From Lithodes maja (taxonomy: Eukaryota > Arthropoda > Malacostraca > Decapoda > Lithodidae), in contig JBAKBP010007172.1 of NCBI GenBank assembly GCA_037953745.1, forward strand, positions 1-64,000: 64,000 nt of DNA, given 5' to 3'. The notes under the pieces were generated by a model that made no database searches, was not told the DNA's origin, and saw only the letters and a list, made by a program, of their open reading frames with translations. Of this stretch, positions 32,882-44,695 are shown piece after piece; the first letter of the stretch is position 1, and each line of letters begins with the position of its first letter. The translations under genes were made by a program, and so were the position numbers.

Positions 32882-35430
32882 CTACTGGGTGTGGGGTGGC
32901 TGTTCATTGGTGGAAGGCAGTCTATTCGCGAGACGGGCACTAAATCTTATCGGTGGTTGGTTGTTGGCTGTGGGTGGCTGTGATTGGTTGGTGTTGTCAG
33001 TAGTGTGCTGATCGCGGAAAGGTACGGGAGGGGGGCACAGGGCGAGAGGAACGAGGGCAGTATGCCTGTAGCGTTTGCCTGAAGGAAGAATTTGAAGGTC
33101 TTGTGTTTGGTTGTTGATGCTGGGGTTGAGCGTTTGGATATATAGAGCTTCTAAAATAGCTAGTCTTCTGGGGTCTGATTCTTTGTCGAGTATGGTAGTT
33201 TGTTTGTCTAGGTCGGCGCGAGATAGGGCAAGATGGTGGGGGGCTTGATAGTGATCTTTTATAGCGCCAGATTGAAGGTGGAGGGTTAGTCGACGGGAAA
33301 GGCGAGTCTGTGTCATTCCAACATAGGATAGGGGTCCACAGTCCCCAGAGGTGCAAATATGCTGGTATATCACATGATCGTCTTTCGGTTGGTTGGTGGA
33401 AATGGGGCGGTTACGGAGGACAAGGTTGGAGGTCTTAGGAGATTTGTAGTAAATAATGAGTTTTATTTTATTGTCAGGGTTGGTGGGGAGGACGTTTTTG
33501 TGAATTATTTCTTTCATAATGGATTCGTCTGTTGTGTGGTCGGAAGATATGTAGTTTCTGTAGAAAAATGTAATGTCATTGGCCGGGTTGGTGCTAGGGG
33601 GGTCTTGTTTGTACCATTTTTCTAGGTGGTGGTTGATGGCATTGGTGACGTCAGTGTTGGAATACCCATTGTTGACTAGGACCTGGGTGAGCCTTTCCAA
33701 TTCATTGTGTGTGTCATTCCAGGTGGTGCAATGGGTGAGGGCTCTCCTAACATAGGCGGCGATGGTGGACTGATGGTATCGTTTAGGGCATTCACTTTCC
33801 CCATTAAGACATTGGCCATTGTTAGTAGGTTTGGTGTACACTGTAGTTTTGAAGCCGTGGTCGTGGAGGGAGACAAGGAGGTCGAGGAAGGGTAGATGAC
33901 CATCGGTGGTTTCTTCGTATGTGAAGTTGAGTCCGGAGGCGGCCATGAAGCGCTGCTGGAGGTCCCTGAGTTCGTCCAGGTCCTTCACCCGCACGAAGAT
34001 ATCATCGATGTACCTGCAGTAGACAGTGGGCCGGTGGGCAGCCAGGAGTTCCTCTTCGATAGTTCCCATGAAGAAATTGGCGAACAGGACCCCCAGGGGG
34101 CTTCCCATCGCTACACCGTCGATTTGCTGGTACATATTCCCGCGGGGGCAGAGGAAAGGGGACTCCTTGGTACATAGTTCCAAGAGCGTCTTCAGGGCCT
34201 TCTCCGGGATGTCCAGTGGGGGCGTATTAGGGCAGTGGTAAACTCGACGTAGGATAAAATCTATTGTCTTGTCAACGGGCACGTTGGTAAACAAACTCTC
34301 TACGTCGAGGGAGGCGATGATGTGGTCGTTAGCAGGGGGGGCATCTCGTAGAATTTCTAGGAAGTCATAAGCAGAGTTGAGGTTGTATTGCCGAGGAACA
34401 AAAGGGGTGAGGAGTTTGTTCAGGGCCTTGGCGGTCTGGTAGGTAGCAGTAGGGATCTGTGATATGATGGGGCGGAGGGGGTTCCCGGGTTTGTGGGTTT
34501 TTATAGTACCGTAAGCATAACCTGGGGTGAATTCGCCGATGAGTTTCTTCAGGTGTACGCCATCGGCTTTGGCGTTGATAGCAGTGATGGTGGTGTTGGC
34601 TTTCCTTTTTATTTCGTCAGTAGGATTGCGAGTGATCCTTTTGAATTTGTTTTTATCACTAAGAATGTCGTCCATTTTCCGTAAGTATTCTTCTTTTCCG
34701 TGTATCACAAGGCAGGAGGCCTTATCAGCTCGTCGGATGATGATGTTGGGTTCTCTTTAAGTTGTTTAGCGGCTTTGAAGTGGTGTTTGTTGAGGAGCTT
34801 GCTTTGGTGGGATCCCCTGGTTTTGGCGGCTTCTGCTAGTAGGGTGGGTTGTAGGGCTGGGGTGGTGGTGATCTTGCCGTCTTTCTGGGATCGTAGGATG
34901 TCATCCAGTAGGACTTCAATTTCAAGGCGTTTTCGGTGGGGTCCCGGCTTGGAAATGTAGTGGCAATTTAAGCCTTTGTTCAGTAGGTCTTCTTGGTCCG
35001 GCGTTATGGTGGTGTTGGTGAGGTTAATATATCCTTTTGTTGGCTTGGGAAGTTTTATGTTTCCACCATATAGACGGGAGAGTTTTTTGGATGGTAGTGT
35101 TCTCTGTTTGTCGTCTGTGTTGTTCGCTGAGTTGTTGGAGTTTTGGTTGATTTCTGTTTTGATGTGGTTAGGGGTGGTTTCTTCTTCATCCCATTTCTGT
35201 AGCAGGGCGTCACGTTCATATCGGAGATTGGTGGTGGTCTCTCGTTTCTCAGCTAATTCTTCTCGTATCAGTTCTTCACGAAACTGGCGGGTGCTAGTAC
35301 GATGTCTGGCATTCTCGTTGTGGAGTTTTATGTTAGTATAGCCAGGTAATAGATTCTCTTTTAAACAGACGAGGTTAAAGGCAACTGCAGTTTCAGCATT
35401 CAGTATTTTATTGTTACAGCTTTCTATATT
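32882..35430 (-). pseudogene. Penelope-type RT with GIY-YIG endonuclease, one frameshift
   Basis: The frame enters at about 35430 (IESCNNKILNAET, the start codon being lost at this end but present in the 3' terminal copy as MNFANLLYL). It runs about 220 residues to LKENP near 34752, where one base appears lost from a C run. It resumes as NIIIRRADKASCLV and continues for more than 600 residues. RT motifs are YGTIKTHKPGNPLRPI, DVESLFTNVP, DGVAMGSPLGVLFANFFM and the catalytic CRYIDDIFV. The C-terminal GIY-YIG domain has LSYVGMTQTRLSRRL and the acidic ILEALYIQTLNP. The protein would nick DNA and copy the element RNA. Only the single shift and the missing start prevent expression. Confidence 0.85.
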
Positions 35431-35432
35431 CC

Positions 35433-35467
35433 CTGAAGATGCAAGATGTTTACTTGTGAAACGTTGG
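35433..35467 (+). ncRNA. Hammerhead-like core in inverted Penelope terminus, copy 2
   Basis: Same CTGAAGA...GAAACG core as 32761-32797 but on the plus strand, in the inverted terminal copy. Confidence 0.4.
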
Positions 35468-35606
35468 ATCCACCATGAATTTTGCTAACCTGTTGTATCT
35501 CATCTCTGAACCCCAGAGGAAAATTGTTAGAAATATAGAAAGCTGTAACAATAAAATACTGAATGCTGAAAACTGCAGTTGCCTTTAACCTCGTCTGTTT
35601 AAAAGA

Positions 35607-36045
<439 letters not shown>

Positions 36046-36350
36046 TTCACAACAAAGGACCAAAGATAGAGAGACAGAGAAAGAGCTATATAGGGGACCA
36101 TCAACTTGCAGATTCCAACCCCCTGGAATCCATTAATATTGGAATTGGTGGCATCTCATTCTTGGAATCCATTTACGGCGACGAGAAACTGGGCATAATA
36201 ATTAGTCTTGGATGCAGCGGTGTACGAATATACAGTCAGTTTGCCTCTCTGTCCGTTTGCTTCTGTCTGTCTGATGATCTGTCTGTCGGTCGGTCAATGT
36301 CGGTCGGTAGGTCCCTCTCTCGCTCACTCACTCTGACTCAATCTCTTTCT

Positions 36351-36352
36351 AT

Positions 36353-36388
<36 letters not shown>

Positions 36389-36402
36389 CACACACACACA
36401 CA
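36351..36402. repeat. (CA)n microsatellite
   Basis: CA run with one CG interruption, directly upstream of a SINE head. Confidence 0.85.
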
Positions 36403-36720
36403 GCCCGTAGCCTAGTAGGTAGAGCTCTCGGTCTCACACACGAGGGGTCGGGGGTTCAATCCCCCGGCCGGGCGGAGACAAATTGGGCTTGTCTCCTTTC
36501 ATGTGTTAGCCTCAGTTCACCTAGCTGTAAATAGGTACCTGGAATAAGTGGACGACGTTGTGACGTCCCATCTGGGTTGGCAAAAATGGTACAAGGCGAG
36601 ATGGGTATCATATGGTTCACCTAAGCTGATGGCTACCTAAGCCTTCGGGCGAGACGGTACCGTCTATAGTGAGAATGGTACCATACAGATCCACCCTAAG
36701 CCTTCGTTTCCGTTGTCGCC
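36403..36720 (+). mobile_element. tRNA-derived SINE family S2
   Basis: The head has an A-box-like AGCCTAGTAGGTAGAGC and a perfect T-arm GGGGGTTCAATCCCCC (B box). The acceptor stem is only partly paired and the anticodon loop is irregular, so it is a SINE and not a tRNA gene. The body contains TTCACCTAGCTGTAAATAGG and a GGTACCGTC/ATGGTACCAT segment. Confidence 0.7.
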
Positions 36721-36878
36721 AATTGGCTAAATACAGACTACACACACATCCACAGCCATTCCAACAGTACATAAAACACTTAACATGCATTTCACGCAAT
36801 ACATTCCCAGTTAAGGAGGCGCGATAATAATGAGCTTAGCTCGCATTGCGTGGATTCCCCTTGACGAACAAGTAACTG

Positions 36879-36882
<4 letters not shown>

Positions 36883-36939
<57 letters not shown>

Positions 36940-36955
36940 CTCTCTCTCTCTCTCA
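36883..36955. repeat. (CA)n-(CT)n microsatellite
   Basis: CA run followed directly by a CT run. Confidence 0.9.
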
Positions 36956-37654
36956 TAACTATAACCGTACATAATGCAATACAAATAATAAAGTAGTCGA
37001 GGTTTGAATCTGCATGCCAAGTTATATCTAAGAATAAGAATATAAATACAAAGGCGAATTGGTTGTAAGGCGAAGTGACCAAGGCGAAATATAATCTGAA
37101 TGGAGATAACATATACTAGAGGGTTATAAATAGATGGGTAAATAATATAGACTGCAAATACATACAGTACATATTTGCAGAGGGTTATGAATAGATGGGT
37201 AAATGATACATATTTTAAATATTGAAAATAGTTTGAGAATTGAATTAAATTAATTGAAATCTTGATTTAGTCTAAGAAAGTTTCATTGTATAAAGAGTAA
37301 TACACATATTTGCAGACAAGGCTCTTTGATGAATCTAGTTCATCTTTTAAGATCACTTAGTTATTTTTTTTTTTACCTGATTTACATATTAAATTATTTT
37401 ATTATCAGCAATAATTTTTACATTCAATTATGGCATACATATGATCATAAAATACACTTAAAATGCATACACAAATTCACCGCATTCACAAAAATACAAA
37501 CACACATACATACCACATACTAAATGCATATACTAGTACATACACATCTAAAAATACGCAAATGCATACAAACACTTAAATCTATTTACTTAAATAGACA
37601 TAGCTGGAAAATAATACTCTCACAGGTAAAAAAATAACAATTCCATTGTTACAT
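36956..37654. other. No supported gene
   Basis: AT-rich. AGGGTTATAAATAGATGGGTAAAT-like text is repeated at about 37122 and 37179. Confidence 0.4.
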
Positions 37655-37800
37655 TAACTGCTTCAAGCTCCGTGTGTCCAGACATTTTGACTCTAACGTA
37701 CCTTGAATTGTGCTCCCTGTTATTCTTTCAACTTTCGAGGGACACTTGCTACATGCAGCATTGCCTTTCGTCTCCTTCGTACATATTGGAAACAAAAGTA
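37655..37800 (+). mobile_element. Jockey-like LINE 3' end, short fragment
   Basis: Encodes NCFKLRVSRHFDSNVP and stop, the same C-terminus as at 11355-11690, followed by the matching 3' UTR. Confidence 0.6.
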
Positions 37801-37899
37801 AGGAAGAATAATACATGAACGGTACCGGAAGATGTAACGCACCCAAATATACCCTACACAATTACTAACAGAACAATCACCAACATAACACAGCTATAT

Positions 37900-38695
37900 C
37901 AATGAAACATGGAGTCGGAGGATTTACCAACATAACACACAGGCAAAATCTAACAGAACATATGCAGAAAACACCAAGAGCGCACACACACAAAACACAC
38001 ATGCATATATTAATAGAACACCCAGCACATACCAACAGAACACATCGACACACACACATACATATCAACATAACGCACAGAACACACCAACAGAAAACAC
38101 AAACACACACACACATCTATCAACAGAACACACCGCCAGAACACATAAACAGAACACACATACACATATCAATATAACACCTAGAACACACCAACAGAAC
38201 ACATCGACACATACACAGAAATATATCAATATAACACACAAAACACACCGCCAGAACACATCGTTACATACACATATCAACATAACACACCAACAGAACA
38301 CATCAATACATACATATATCAACAGAACACCTAGAACACACCAACAAAATACATTGATATATCAACAGAACACACATAATACACCAACAGAACACATCGA
38401 CACAAACACATACATATATCAACAAAACACCCAGAACACACCAACACAATACATCAGCACATACATATATTAACAGATCACCTAGAAAACCCCAACAGAA
38501 CACATCGAAACAAACATATATCAACAGAACACCCAGAGCACACCAACAGAACACAACAACACATACATATATTAACAGATTACCCAGAACACACCAACAG
38601 AACACATCGACACATACACATACCAACAGAACACCCAAAACACATCGATACATACATATACAACAGAACACACATAACACATCCCCCAGATCTAC
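37900..38695. repeat. A/C-rich satellite, ACCAACAGAACACA units
   Basis: Irregular tandem units of about 45-60 bp containing ACACACCAACAGAACACATC and ACATATATCAACAGAACAC. The minus-strand Cys/Val-rich frames are artefacts. Confidence 0.75.
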
Positions 38696-38806
38696 AAGCC
38701 CATGAGGAAGAGACCAGCTGAATATTGAAAGCCTTCCCCCCCTCCCCAACCAACGCACCACCCACCCACACACACACACACACACTAGTCCACGCACACA
38801 CCCATT

Positions 38807-39293
38807 TTTTTTTCTATGTGATTGAGGGAGGCAAAAGGCATTACTGCCTATAGCGAGTGCCTCCCCCATAGTTGAAAGAGTGACAGGGCCAAAATCAAGG
38901 GACGTTCGAGCCAAAATGCCTGGACACACGGAGTTTGAAGCAATTTAAGTCATAGGAAGAGGGAAAGACTGATTCTGGGAGAGAGTTCCAGAGCTCAGCT
39001 GTTGAGTAGAAGAAAGTTTGAGAGTAACGTTTCACTCTTGGGTTGGAGAGTTGCACAGAGTAGGGGTGGGATTGAGTTGCAAGACGGGTACCACGTGCCC
39101 TACGTAAAGGAGGTGGTATGCACTGGGATAGCTCTGAGGAACACTGATTATTATAATAGCGATAGAATAGCGAGAGAGATGCAACATTGCGGCGGAGAGA
39201 GAGAGTCTGCAGAGAGTTGGTGAGTGGACGGGAGTTAATGATACGAAAGGCCTTCCTTTCAACTTTGTCTAGGAGAGCGGTGTGAGAGGAACC
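38807..39293 (-). pseudogene. Jockey-like LINE, C-terminal and 3' UTR part
   Basis: Minus strand reads GSSHTALLDKVERKAF, then RRNVASLSLFYRYY, STAELWNSLPESVF and FKLRVSRHFGSNVP, then a stop and 3' UTR ending at an A-rich run near 38810. It continues on the other side of CR1 copy 4 at 42980. No RNase H domain. This is the C-terminal thumb/connector region of a LINE reverse transcriptase. Confidence 0.8.
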
Positions 39294-39316
39294 TGGTGGT
39301 GGTGTGGACGACGTAG

Positions 39317-39781
39317 TTGCTGCAGTTGACGAAGTATCTAAGCTGCCCTGCTAATACAATGTACGTCATCCACGTTGGATCCAACGATGTACAGCGAACC
39401 CGGTCGGAAGATTTGCTTTTAAAGTACCAGCAGCTGATCAAGTCGTTTAAGGAGAAGTCATCAAGGATCATCGTCTCAGGAATCGTCCCCCGGCTTGGTG
39501 TAGAGAGCCGATTTTACAACATAGCCACCAGCACAAATCGTTGTCTAGCAAACCTCTGCAGGAAGGAAAACGTGGGATTCGTCGACACCTGGGACAATTT
39601 CTACTACGATGACTATTTGTTTTCGGACGATGGAGTTCATCTGAACCAGGTGGGAGCAGCACGTTTTGGGCGTCTTCTCAACGATGCGGTGAAGGATTTT
39701 CGGAGAAGAAATCGACTCAGCACAGGACAACCAGGAAGGAGGACCGAAGACAGCGAGGGCGGCAACCTGCGAAGGAATTAA
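39317..39781 (+). pseudogene. CR1 ORF1 esterase, truncated and frameshifted
   Basis: Only the C-terminal half of ORF1 remains. Loss of two bases near 39343 relative to the copy at 7072 breaks the frame just inside the truncation. HVGSNDVQ and DGVHLNQVGAARFG are retained, but the serine block is outside the retained sequence. Confidence 0.75.
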
Positions 39782-39807
39782 ATGCTAATCTGTCAAGAAC
39801 CGCGAAT

Positions 39808-42759
39808 TTGGATAAAGCTCCACCAACACGACCCAAATTCAAAACCGCCAGGGATAACGACCGAGGACCGATGTCAGCCATGAATGTAAATGTAGATCCG
39901 ACCAGAACCAAAAATTTGATTAAAGAACGTTCTGTGAGTTCTAAAACCGCAACTTTAAAGGTTTTCTATGCAAACGCTCGTAGCATACGCAATAAATTTT
40001 CAGATTTAGAGGAACTAGTGTTTACTGAAAATTATGATGTGATTGGTATAACAGAATCTTGGCTCAATACAGTAGATAGAGACTTTTTAGCAGAGTATTC
40101 ACTTCCCGGTTATGTAATGTTTGAGAAAAGCCGAATAAATAAAAATGGAGGTGGCGTTTTATTTTATATCAAAGAAAGTCTTAACCCGACCCTCTTGTCA
40201 AAACCTCAAATTGTGAACGTCGACACATCTTTTGTGCTAATAAAGAATAATAAAGGTACAAAAATAATACTTGCATTAATATACAGACCTCCAGCTCAAT
40301 CAGTGCAAACTGACCGAGAAATTTATGAACAAATTGCAGATGTAAGTAACTCACAAGATACCGTATTTATTGGCGACTTTAATTTACCTGTGACCAAGTG
40401 GGGCGATACTCTTACTTCACACTCCGGACATGACTTGTATACGAACTTGCAAGAGAGTTTGCTTTATCAATTTGTTCGAACACCGACCCGTGGTAATAAC
40501 GTTCTTGACATTGTACTTGCAACAAAAGAAGAATTAATAGAGAATTTGAATGTTGGTGATGAATTCAGTAACAGCGACCATCGTACGATAACTTTCACTT
40601 TAAACTTTACTAGTAACGAACCAAATAGTAGCATCGAAAAAGTCCCTAATTTCAAGAAAGCAAACTTTCATAAACTTAGAGCTATGTTTAAAGAAACTGA
40701 CTGGAGCTTTTTAATTAACAATAACGACATAAATACATCTTGGAAGTTATTCGAAACCACTTACCTAAAAGCAGTGCAAGACTGCATACCATCGAAAATA
40801 CGGCGTCCAGGCCATAATAATAAGCCCAAATGGTGGAATAAAGATATTTCAAACTGCCTGCTTGCTAAAAATTTTGCTAATGATAGATTAAAATCCTCAC
40901 AAAATGACGAAGAACGGGTGAAATTTGTAGAGCTACGACGCAAAGCCAAAAAGTTAATTAAGCAAAATAAAAAGACCCTAGAGTTACATATTGCGAATCA
41001 AAGTAAAACAAACCCGAAAGAATTCTATAGTTATATCAGAAAGAAAAAAGTAGTTACTTCAACTGTTGGACTGTTAGTCGATGAAAATGGAGAATACACC
41101 AAAGACGAAGTACAAATGAGTAATGCCCTCAATACCTTCTTTGCATCAGTTTTTACAACAGAAGACCTCAGTGATATCCCTACACCATCGCCGATTCAGA
41201 TTGATAATTCAGATGTTCTAAGCAATATCACCGTTACAGAGAGAGAAGTATTGAATTGTTTAGATAAACTCAAGGTAAATAAAACGCCTGGACCTGATAC
41301 AATCTCGCCTAGAGTTCTAAAGGAAGCTAAGGATGAGCTCTCCAAACCACTGACATTGCTATTCAATAAATCCTTGCAGTCTGGAACTATGCCTGATCAG
41401 TGGAAGATAGCCAACGTAACACCGATATTAAAAAAAGGCAGCAAATCCCTACCCAGTAACTATCGTCCAATTAGCTTAACCTCAGTTGTATGTAAAATGC
41501 TAGAAACGGTCATAAGAGACAGACTCGTAAATCACTTAGAGGAAAATAACATACTTAAAGATACTCAACACGGCTTTCGTAAAAAACGTTCCTGTTTAAC
41601 AAACCTCTTAGACTTCTTCCACGATATCCTCAACCTCTACGATGAGAGTAAAGCTGTAGATATTATATACCTTGATTTTCAAAAGGCCTTTGACAAAGTT
41701 CCCCACAAACGTTTACTGCTAAAACTAAAAGCGCATGGAAAACAAGACGGTGTGTTGAAATGGATAGAAAATTGGCTCAGCGACAGAAAGCAAAGAGTAG
41801 TCATAAACGGTAAGGCATCTAAATGGACCAATGTAAGTAGCGTGGTACCCCAGGGATCGGTACTAGGACCAATTCTCTTTCTAATTTACATCAACGACAT
41901 AGATGAGGGTCTCACCTGTACAATCTCAAAATTTGCTGACGATACAAAAATTGCAAATACCGTACTCTCAAAAGATCAAGTTGACGATATGCAACACAAT
42001 CTAGATAAATTGTCACATTGGGCCCAAATTTGGCAAATGAGTTTCAATGCGGATAAATGTAAAGTACTACATATCGGATACCTAAATGAGAAAGCAAACT
42101 ATTCGATGAATGGCACTCAGCTTAAGAATGTAAACAGAGAAACCGATCTGGGAGTAACAATATCGAGTAACCTAAAACCGAGTCAACAATGTTCAGAAGT
42201 TGTTAAGAAGGCAAACAAAATAATTGGCTTTATAGGCAGGTCATTTGAGCATAAATCCAAAGACGTTATCCTAACCCTTTACAATTCCTTAGTCCGCCCT
42301 CTTCTGGAATACTGCGTTCAATGCTGGTGCCCTTATTACCAAAAAGACATAAACAAGCTAGAACGAGTTCAACGTAGAGTTACCAAAATGATACCTAGCC
42401 TAAAGAACAAACCATACGAAGAGCGTCTTAGAGAATTAAATCTATTTCCTTTAACCCAGCGCAGATTAAGAGGTGACTTAATTCAAGTGTTCAAAATCAT
42501 CAAAGGCATCGACAATATGAACTGTAGTAAGTACTTCACTATCGACCAATCTAATTACACGCGGGGAAACGGTTGCAAAATTATTGGTAAATCTTTTAAC
42601 TCACACGAATCTAAGAATTTATTCTTCAATCGAGTTGTCAACTTGTGGAATGGGCTTCCCCGAGACGTTATAGACTGCAGCACCGTTGATTCATTTAAAC
42701 TCCGCCTAGACAAATATCTCGCATCAAACCCGCGACTGACTGCGTTTGTAAATGAATAA
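39808..42759 (+). CDS. CR1 ORF2 endonuclease-reverse transcriptase, open
   Basis: The frame has 983 codons, equal in length to the intact copy at 24303-27254, with TTG at the conserved start position. Endonuclease motifs (ITESWLN, IGDFNLPVTKW, NSDHRTITF) and the RT catalytic KFADDTKIA are present. Differences include VVPQGS for GVPQGS in RT motif B, GLLVDENG for GPLVDENG, and HGKQDG for HGIQDG. The motif change may weaken activity. Because its own ORF1 is truncated, it could only work with ORF1 supplied by another copy. Confidence 0.85.
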   Translation: MDKAPPTRPKFKTARDNDRGPMSAMNVNVDPTRTKNLIKERSVSSKTATLKVFYANARSIRNKFSDLEELVFTENYDVIGITESWLNTVDRDFLAEYSLPGYVMFEKSRINKNGGGVLFYIKESLNPTLLSKPQIVNVDTSFVLIKNNKGTKIILALIYRPPAQSVQTDREIYEQIADVSNSQDTVFIGDFNLPVTKWGDTLTSHSGHDLYTNLQESLLYQFVRTPTRGNNVLDIVLATKEELIENLNVGDEFSNSDHRTITFTLNFTSNEPNSSIEKVPNFKKANFHKLRAMFKETDWSFLINNNDINTSWKLFETTYLKAVQDCIPSKIRRPGHNNKPKWWNKDISNCLLAKNFANDRLKSSQNDEERVKFVELRRKAKKLIKQNKKTLELHIANQSKTNPKEFYSYIRKKKVVTSTVGLLVDENGEYTKDEVQMSNALNTFFASVFTTEDLSDIPTPSPIQIDNSDVLSNITVTEREVLNCLDKLKVNKTPGPDTISPRVLKEAKDELSKPLTLLFNKSLQSGTMPDQWKIANVTPILKKGSKSLPSNYRPISLTSVVCKMLETVIRDRLVNHLEENNILKDTQHGFRKKRSCLTNLLDFFHDILNLYDESKAVDIIYLDFQKAFDKVPHKRLLLKLKAHGKQDGVLKWIENWLSDRKQRVVINGKASKWTNVSSVVPQGSVLGPILFLIYINDIDEGLTCTISKFADDTKIANTVLSKDQVDDMQHNLDKLSHWAQIWQMSFNADKCKVLHIGYLNEKANYSMNGTQLKNVNRETDLGVTISSNLKPSQQCSEVVKKANKIIGFIGRSFEHKSKDVILTLYNSLVRPLLEYCVQCWCPYYQKDINKLERVQRRVTKMIPSLKNKPYEERLRELNLFPLTQRRLRGDLIQVFKIIKGIDNMNCSKYFTIDQSNYTRGNGCKIIGKSFNSHESKNLFFNRVVNLWNGLPRDVIDCSTVDSFKLRLDKYLASNPRLTAFVNE

Positions 42760-42979
42760 CTTTATTTTATCCTCCCCTCAGTTACTAACCCATATGTCCC
42801 CTACTATCTTCCTAGCACTGCCACGGACATTAGTTCCAGGGCAGTAGTTCCCTTTCCAATGTTCCCTTACCCACTCTAAACCACTGTTTGGACACTTGAT
42901 CCTCAGTGTTTTGGAGGACAAGCAGCCTAGAAGGGTCACTAGACCTGTTGTTGCTTGATTTCCTTTGTACTCCTTTGTA

Positions 42980-43683
42980 CATGTGAACAATACTCAATAC
43001 AAGGGCGCACTACCACAATTGGAAATAGTATTTAGATCAGAATTTAAGAGTTCTATGGCTTCATTACGTTTGTCATTGAGGAATTGCTGGCTGGGGCGTT
43101 CTGAAAAACTAATGGAGTAGTGTAAGGTTGAGTCGTCTGCGTATGAATGGATGGGAATTAAGGTACAGTTAAGGAGATCATTTATAAAAGTTAGAAAGAG
43201 AATAGGAGATAGGACAGAGCCCTGAGGAACACCGGAGTTTATAGGGTGAGGAAGTGAACAATGGCCGTCCACAACTGCGGCTATGGAACGGCCGGAAAGG
43301 AAATTAGAGACAAAGGCACAGATGGAGGGATAGAAACCGAAGGAGGGTAGCTTAGAAATTAAAGATTTATGCCAGACTCTATCGAAGGCTTTCGATATGT
43401 CTAGTGCAATAGAAAAAGTCTCACCAAAGTCCCGAAAGGAGGATGACCAAGAGTTAGTAAGATATGAAAGAAGATCACCAGTAGAGCGACCCTTAAGGAA
43501 GCCATACTGGCGATCTGAGAGCAGATTATGAGAAGAAAAATGCTTAAGAAATTTGGAAGCAAGAATAGTTTCAAAAACTTTAGAAAGACAAGAGATGAGA
43601 GCAATTGGACAATAGTTGGAAGGTTGAGAGCGGTCACCCTTCTTTGGGACAGGTTGAATGTGAGCAAACTTTCAGCATGAAGG
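42980..43683 (-). pseudogene. Jockey-like LINE reverse transcriptase part
   Basis: Minus strand in frame reads VPKKGDRSQPSNYCPIALIS, then RQYGFLKGRSTGDLL, IALDISKAFDRVWHKSL, INSGVPQGSVLSPILF and the catalytic SYADDSTLHY. About 80 residues after TISNCG are deleted, joining to VRPCIEYCSH, which is where CR1 copy 4 interrupts it. The N-terminal endonuclease is missing (5' truncation near 43683). Confidence 0.85.
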
Positions 43684-44565
43684 GAACACACACACACACA
43701 CACACACCCTGGCTCACAATCAATAAATCCATACGCAAATAAGTGAAGCATCCATATGTAACCCCATCTACATAACAGACAGGACCGTAAAGGGATCATG
43801 CAGCCGTGCGAGGCGGGGCGTCAAGAGATAGTGCTAGTCCATCCATTCGCTCTACACTTCACTCTACCAACACACATGAAGGGAATTTATGATCCATGAT
43901 TGGGAATGTATATCGGAGAGTGGGTGAACTAGGCCCAATCACCACCACAACCACCCACAAAATAATTACATAAAACAATGGTGGGTATACGCAAACTTAC
44001 GCTTGACCGAGGGGCTCAGCTACTTAACATTGCGTCACCTGGAAGCCAGATGAAGATTAATTGAATGACAGGTGATGCAACTCTCACTCAGATTGTGCTG
44101 ATTTATCCACTACTATTGAAACACTTCAATACTTTTCTATACAAATTATACTAGTTACTCAAAGCCAATTTTGTTAAAGTTAGTAATATTCTTAAAGAAT
44201 CAACGTCTTAAAAAACAAAACTGTTTTCAATAATAGTACCGTATATGTAAAATAATTCTTGCAAGTGTCAGATATCTTTTCCTAAACCTAAGAAGGATCT
44301 CTGATAGTCAAAGGCTTACACGTTAACACAAAATAGAAAGCAAGTAAGACTTTTTTATAAACATAAAATAGTTAAGCGTCTCAGCAATACAAAAGTCATG
44401 GAACGAGATCGAAAAATAACACATATTGTAGCAAAATTTCCAAAGGATTGAATATGAAATGTGTAAGTTGCTAAATGTGCAATAGTGCAAGCTATTCTGA
44501 CAAGGTAAGGTATGCTACTATAATAAAAACTATTAATGATTTAATCTTGATAAATGACAAACATA
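43684..44565. other. No supported gene; one (AC)n run
   Basis: A (CA)n run at 43688-43706, then AT-rich unique sequence with no coding or repeat signature I can name. Confidence 0.4.
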
Positions 44566-44695
44566 TACACGCCACATCAGGAGGGGCACGCTATTGAAAC
44601 TTTTCGCAAACAGCTTCATCAGACCAATGTAGCTATGTGCGAAACGTTGTCAATAAGTGCTCCTCCTCATATGGTGTTTATACAAATTTACTCAA
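44566..44695. repeat. Inverted pair of Penelope-type termini with hammerhead-like core
   Basis: The minus strand at 44601-44622 reads CTGATGAAGCTGTTTGCGAA. The plus strand at 44628-44648 reads TAGCTATGTGCGAAACGTTG. The sequences following each in their own orientation (CAATA...GTGC.CCTCCT.AT.TGG.GT) match, so two related termini lie head-to-head, as at 35336-35610. Confidence 0.55.

Larger units (their letters stand above)
32599..35610 (-). mobile_element. Penelope-like element with repeated termini
   Basis: Minus-strand element encoding a Penelope-type reverse transcriptase joined to a GIY-YIG endonuclease. A terminal segment of about 210 bp (32599-32810) is present at the 3' end; part of it is repeated at the 5' end (35336-35430), as in the pseudo-LTRs of Penelope-like elements. 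A further copy in the opposite orientation (35431-35610) lies head-to-head with the 5' copy. AT microsatellites adjoin both outer ends (32559-32598 and 35611-35644). Confidence 0.85.
39294..42979 (+). mobile_element. CR1-type LINE copy 4, 5'-truncated, nested in Jockey-like LINE
   Basis: Plus-strand CR1 starting in the middle of ORF1 (GGTGGTGTGGACGACG) and ending at the decamer tail CTTTGTACTCCTTTGTAC. Both sides are the same minus-strand Jockey-like LINE. A few host bases appear lost at the insertion point, and no TSD is seen. Confidence 0.88.

Noticed and set aside
36403..36475. Functional tRNA gene
   Set aside because: T arm is perfect but the acceptor stem pairs only partly and the anticodon loop is irregular; the sequence continues as a SINE body.
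37900..38695. Regularly spaced short repeats that superficially resemble a CRISPR array
   Set aside because: Irregular unit length, repeats grade into each other without unique spacers, and the host is an animal genome; it is a satellite.
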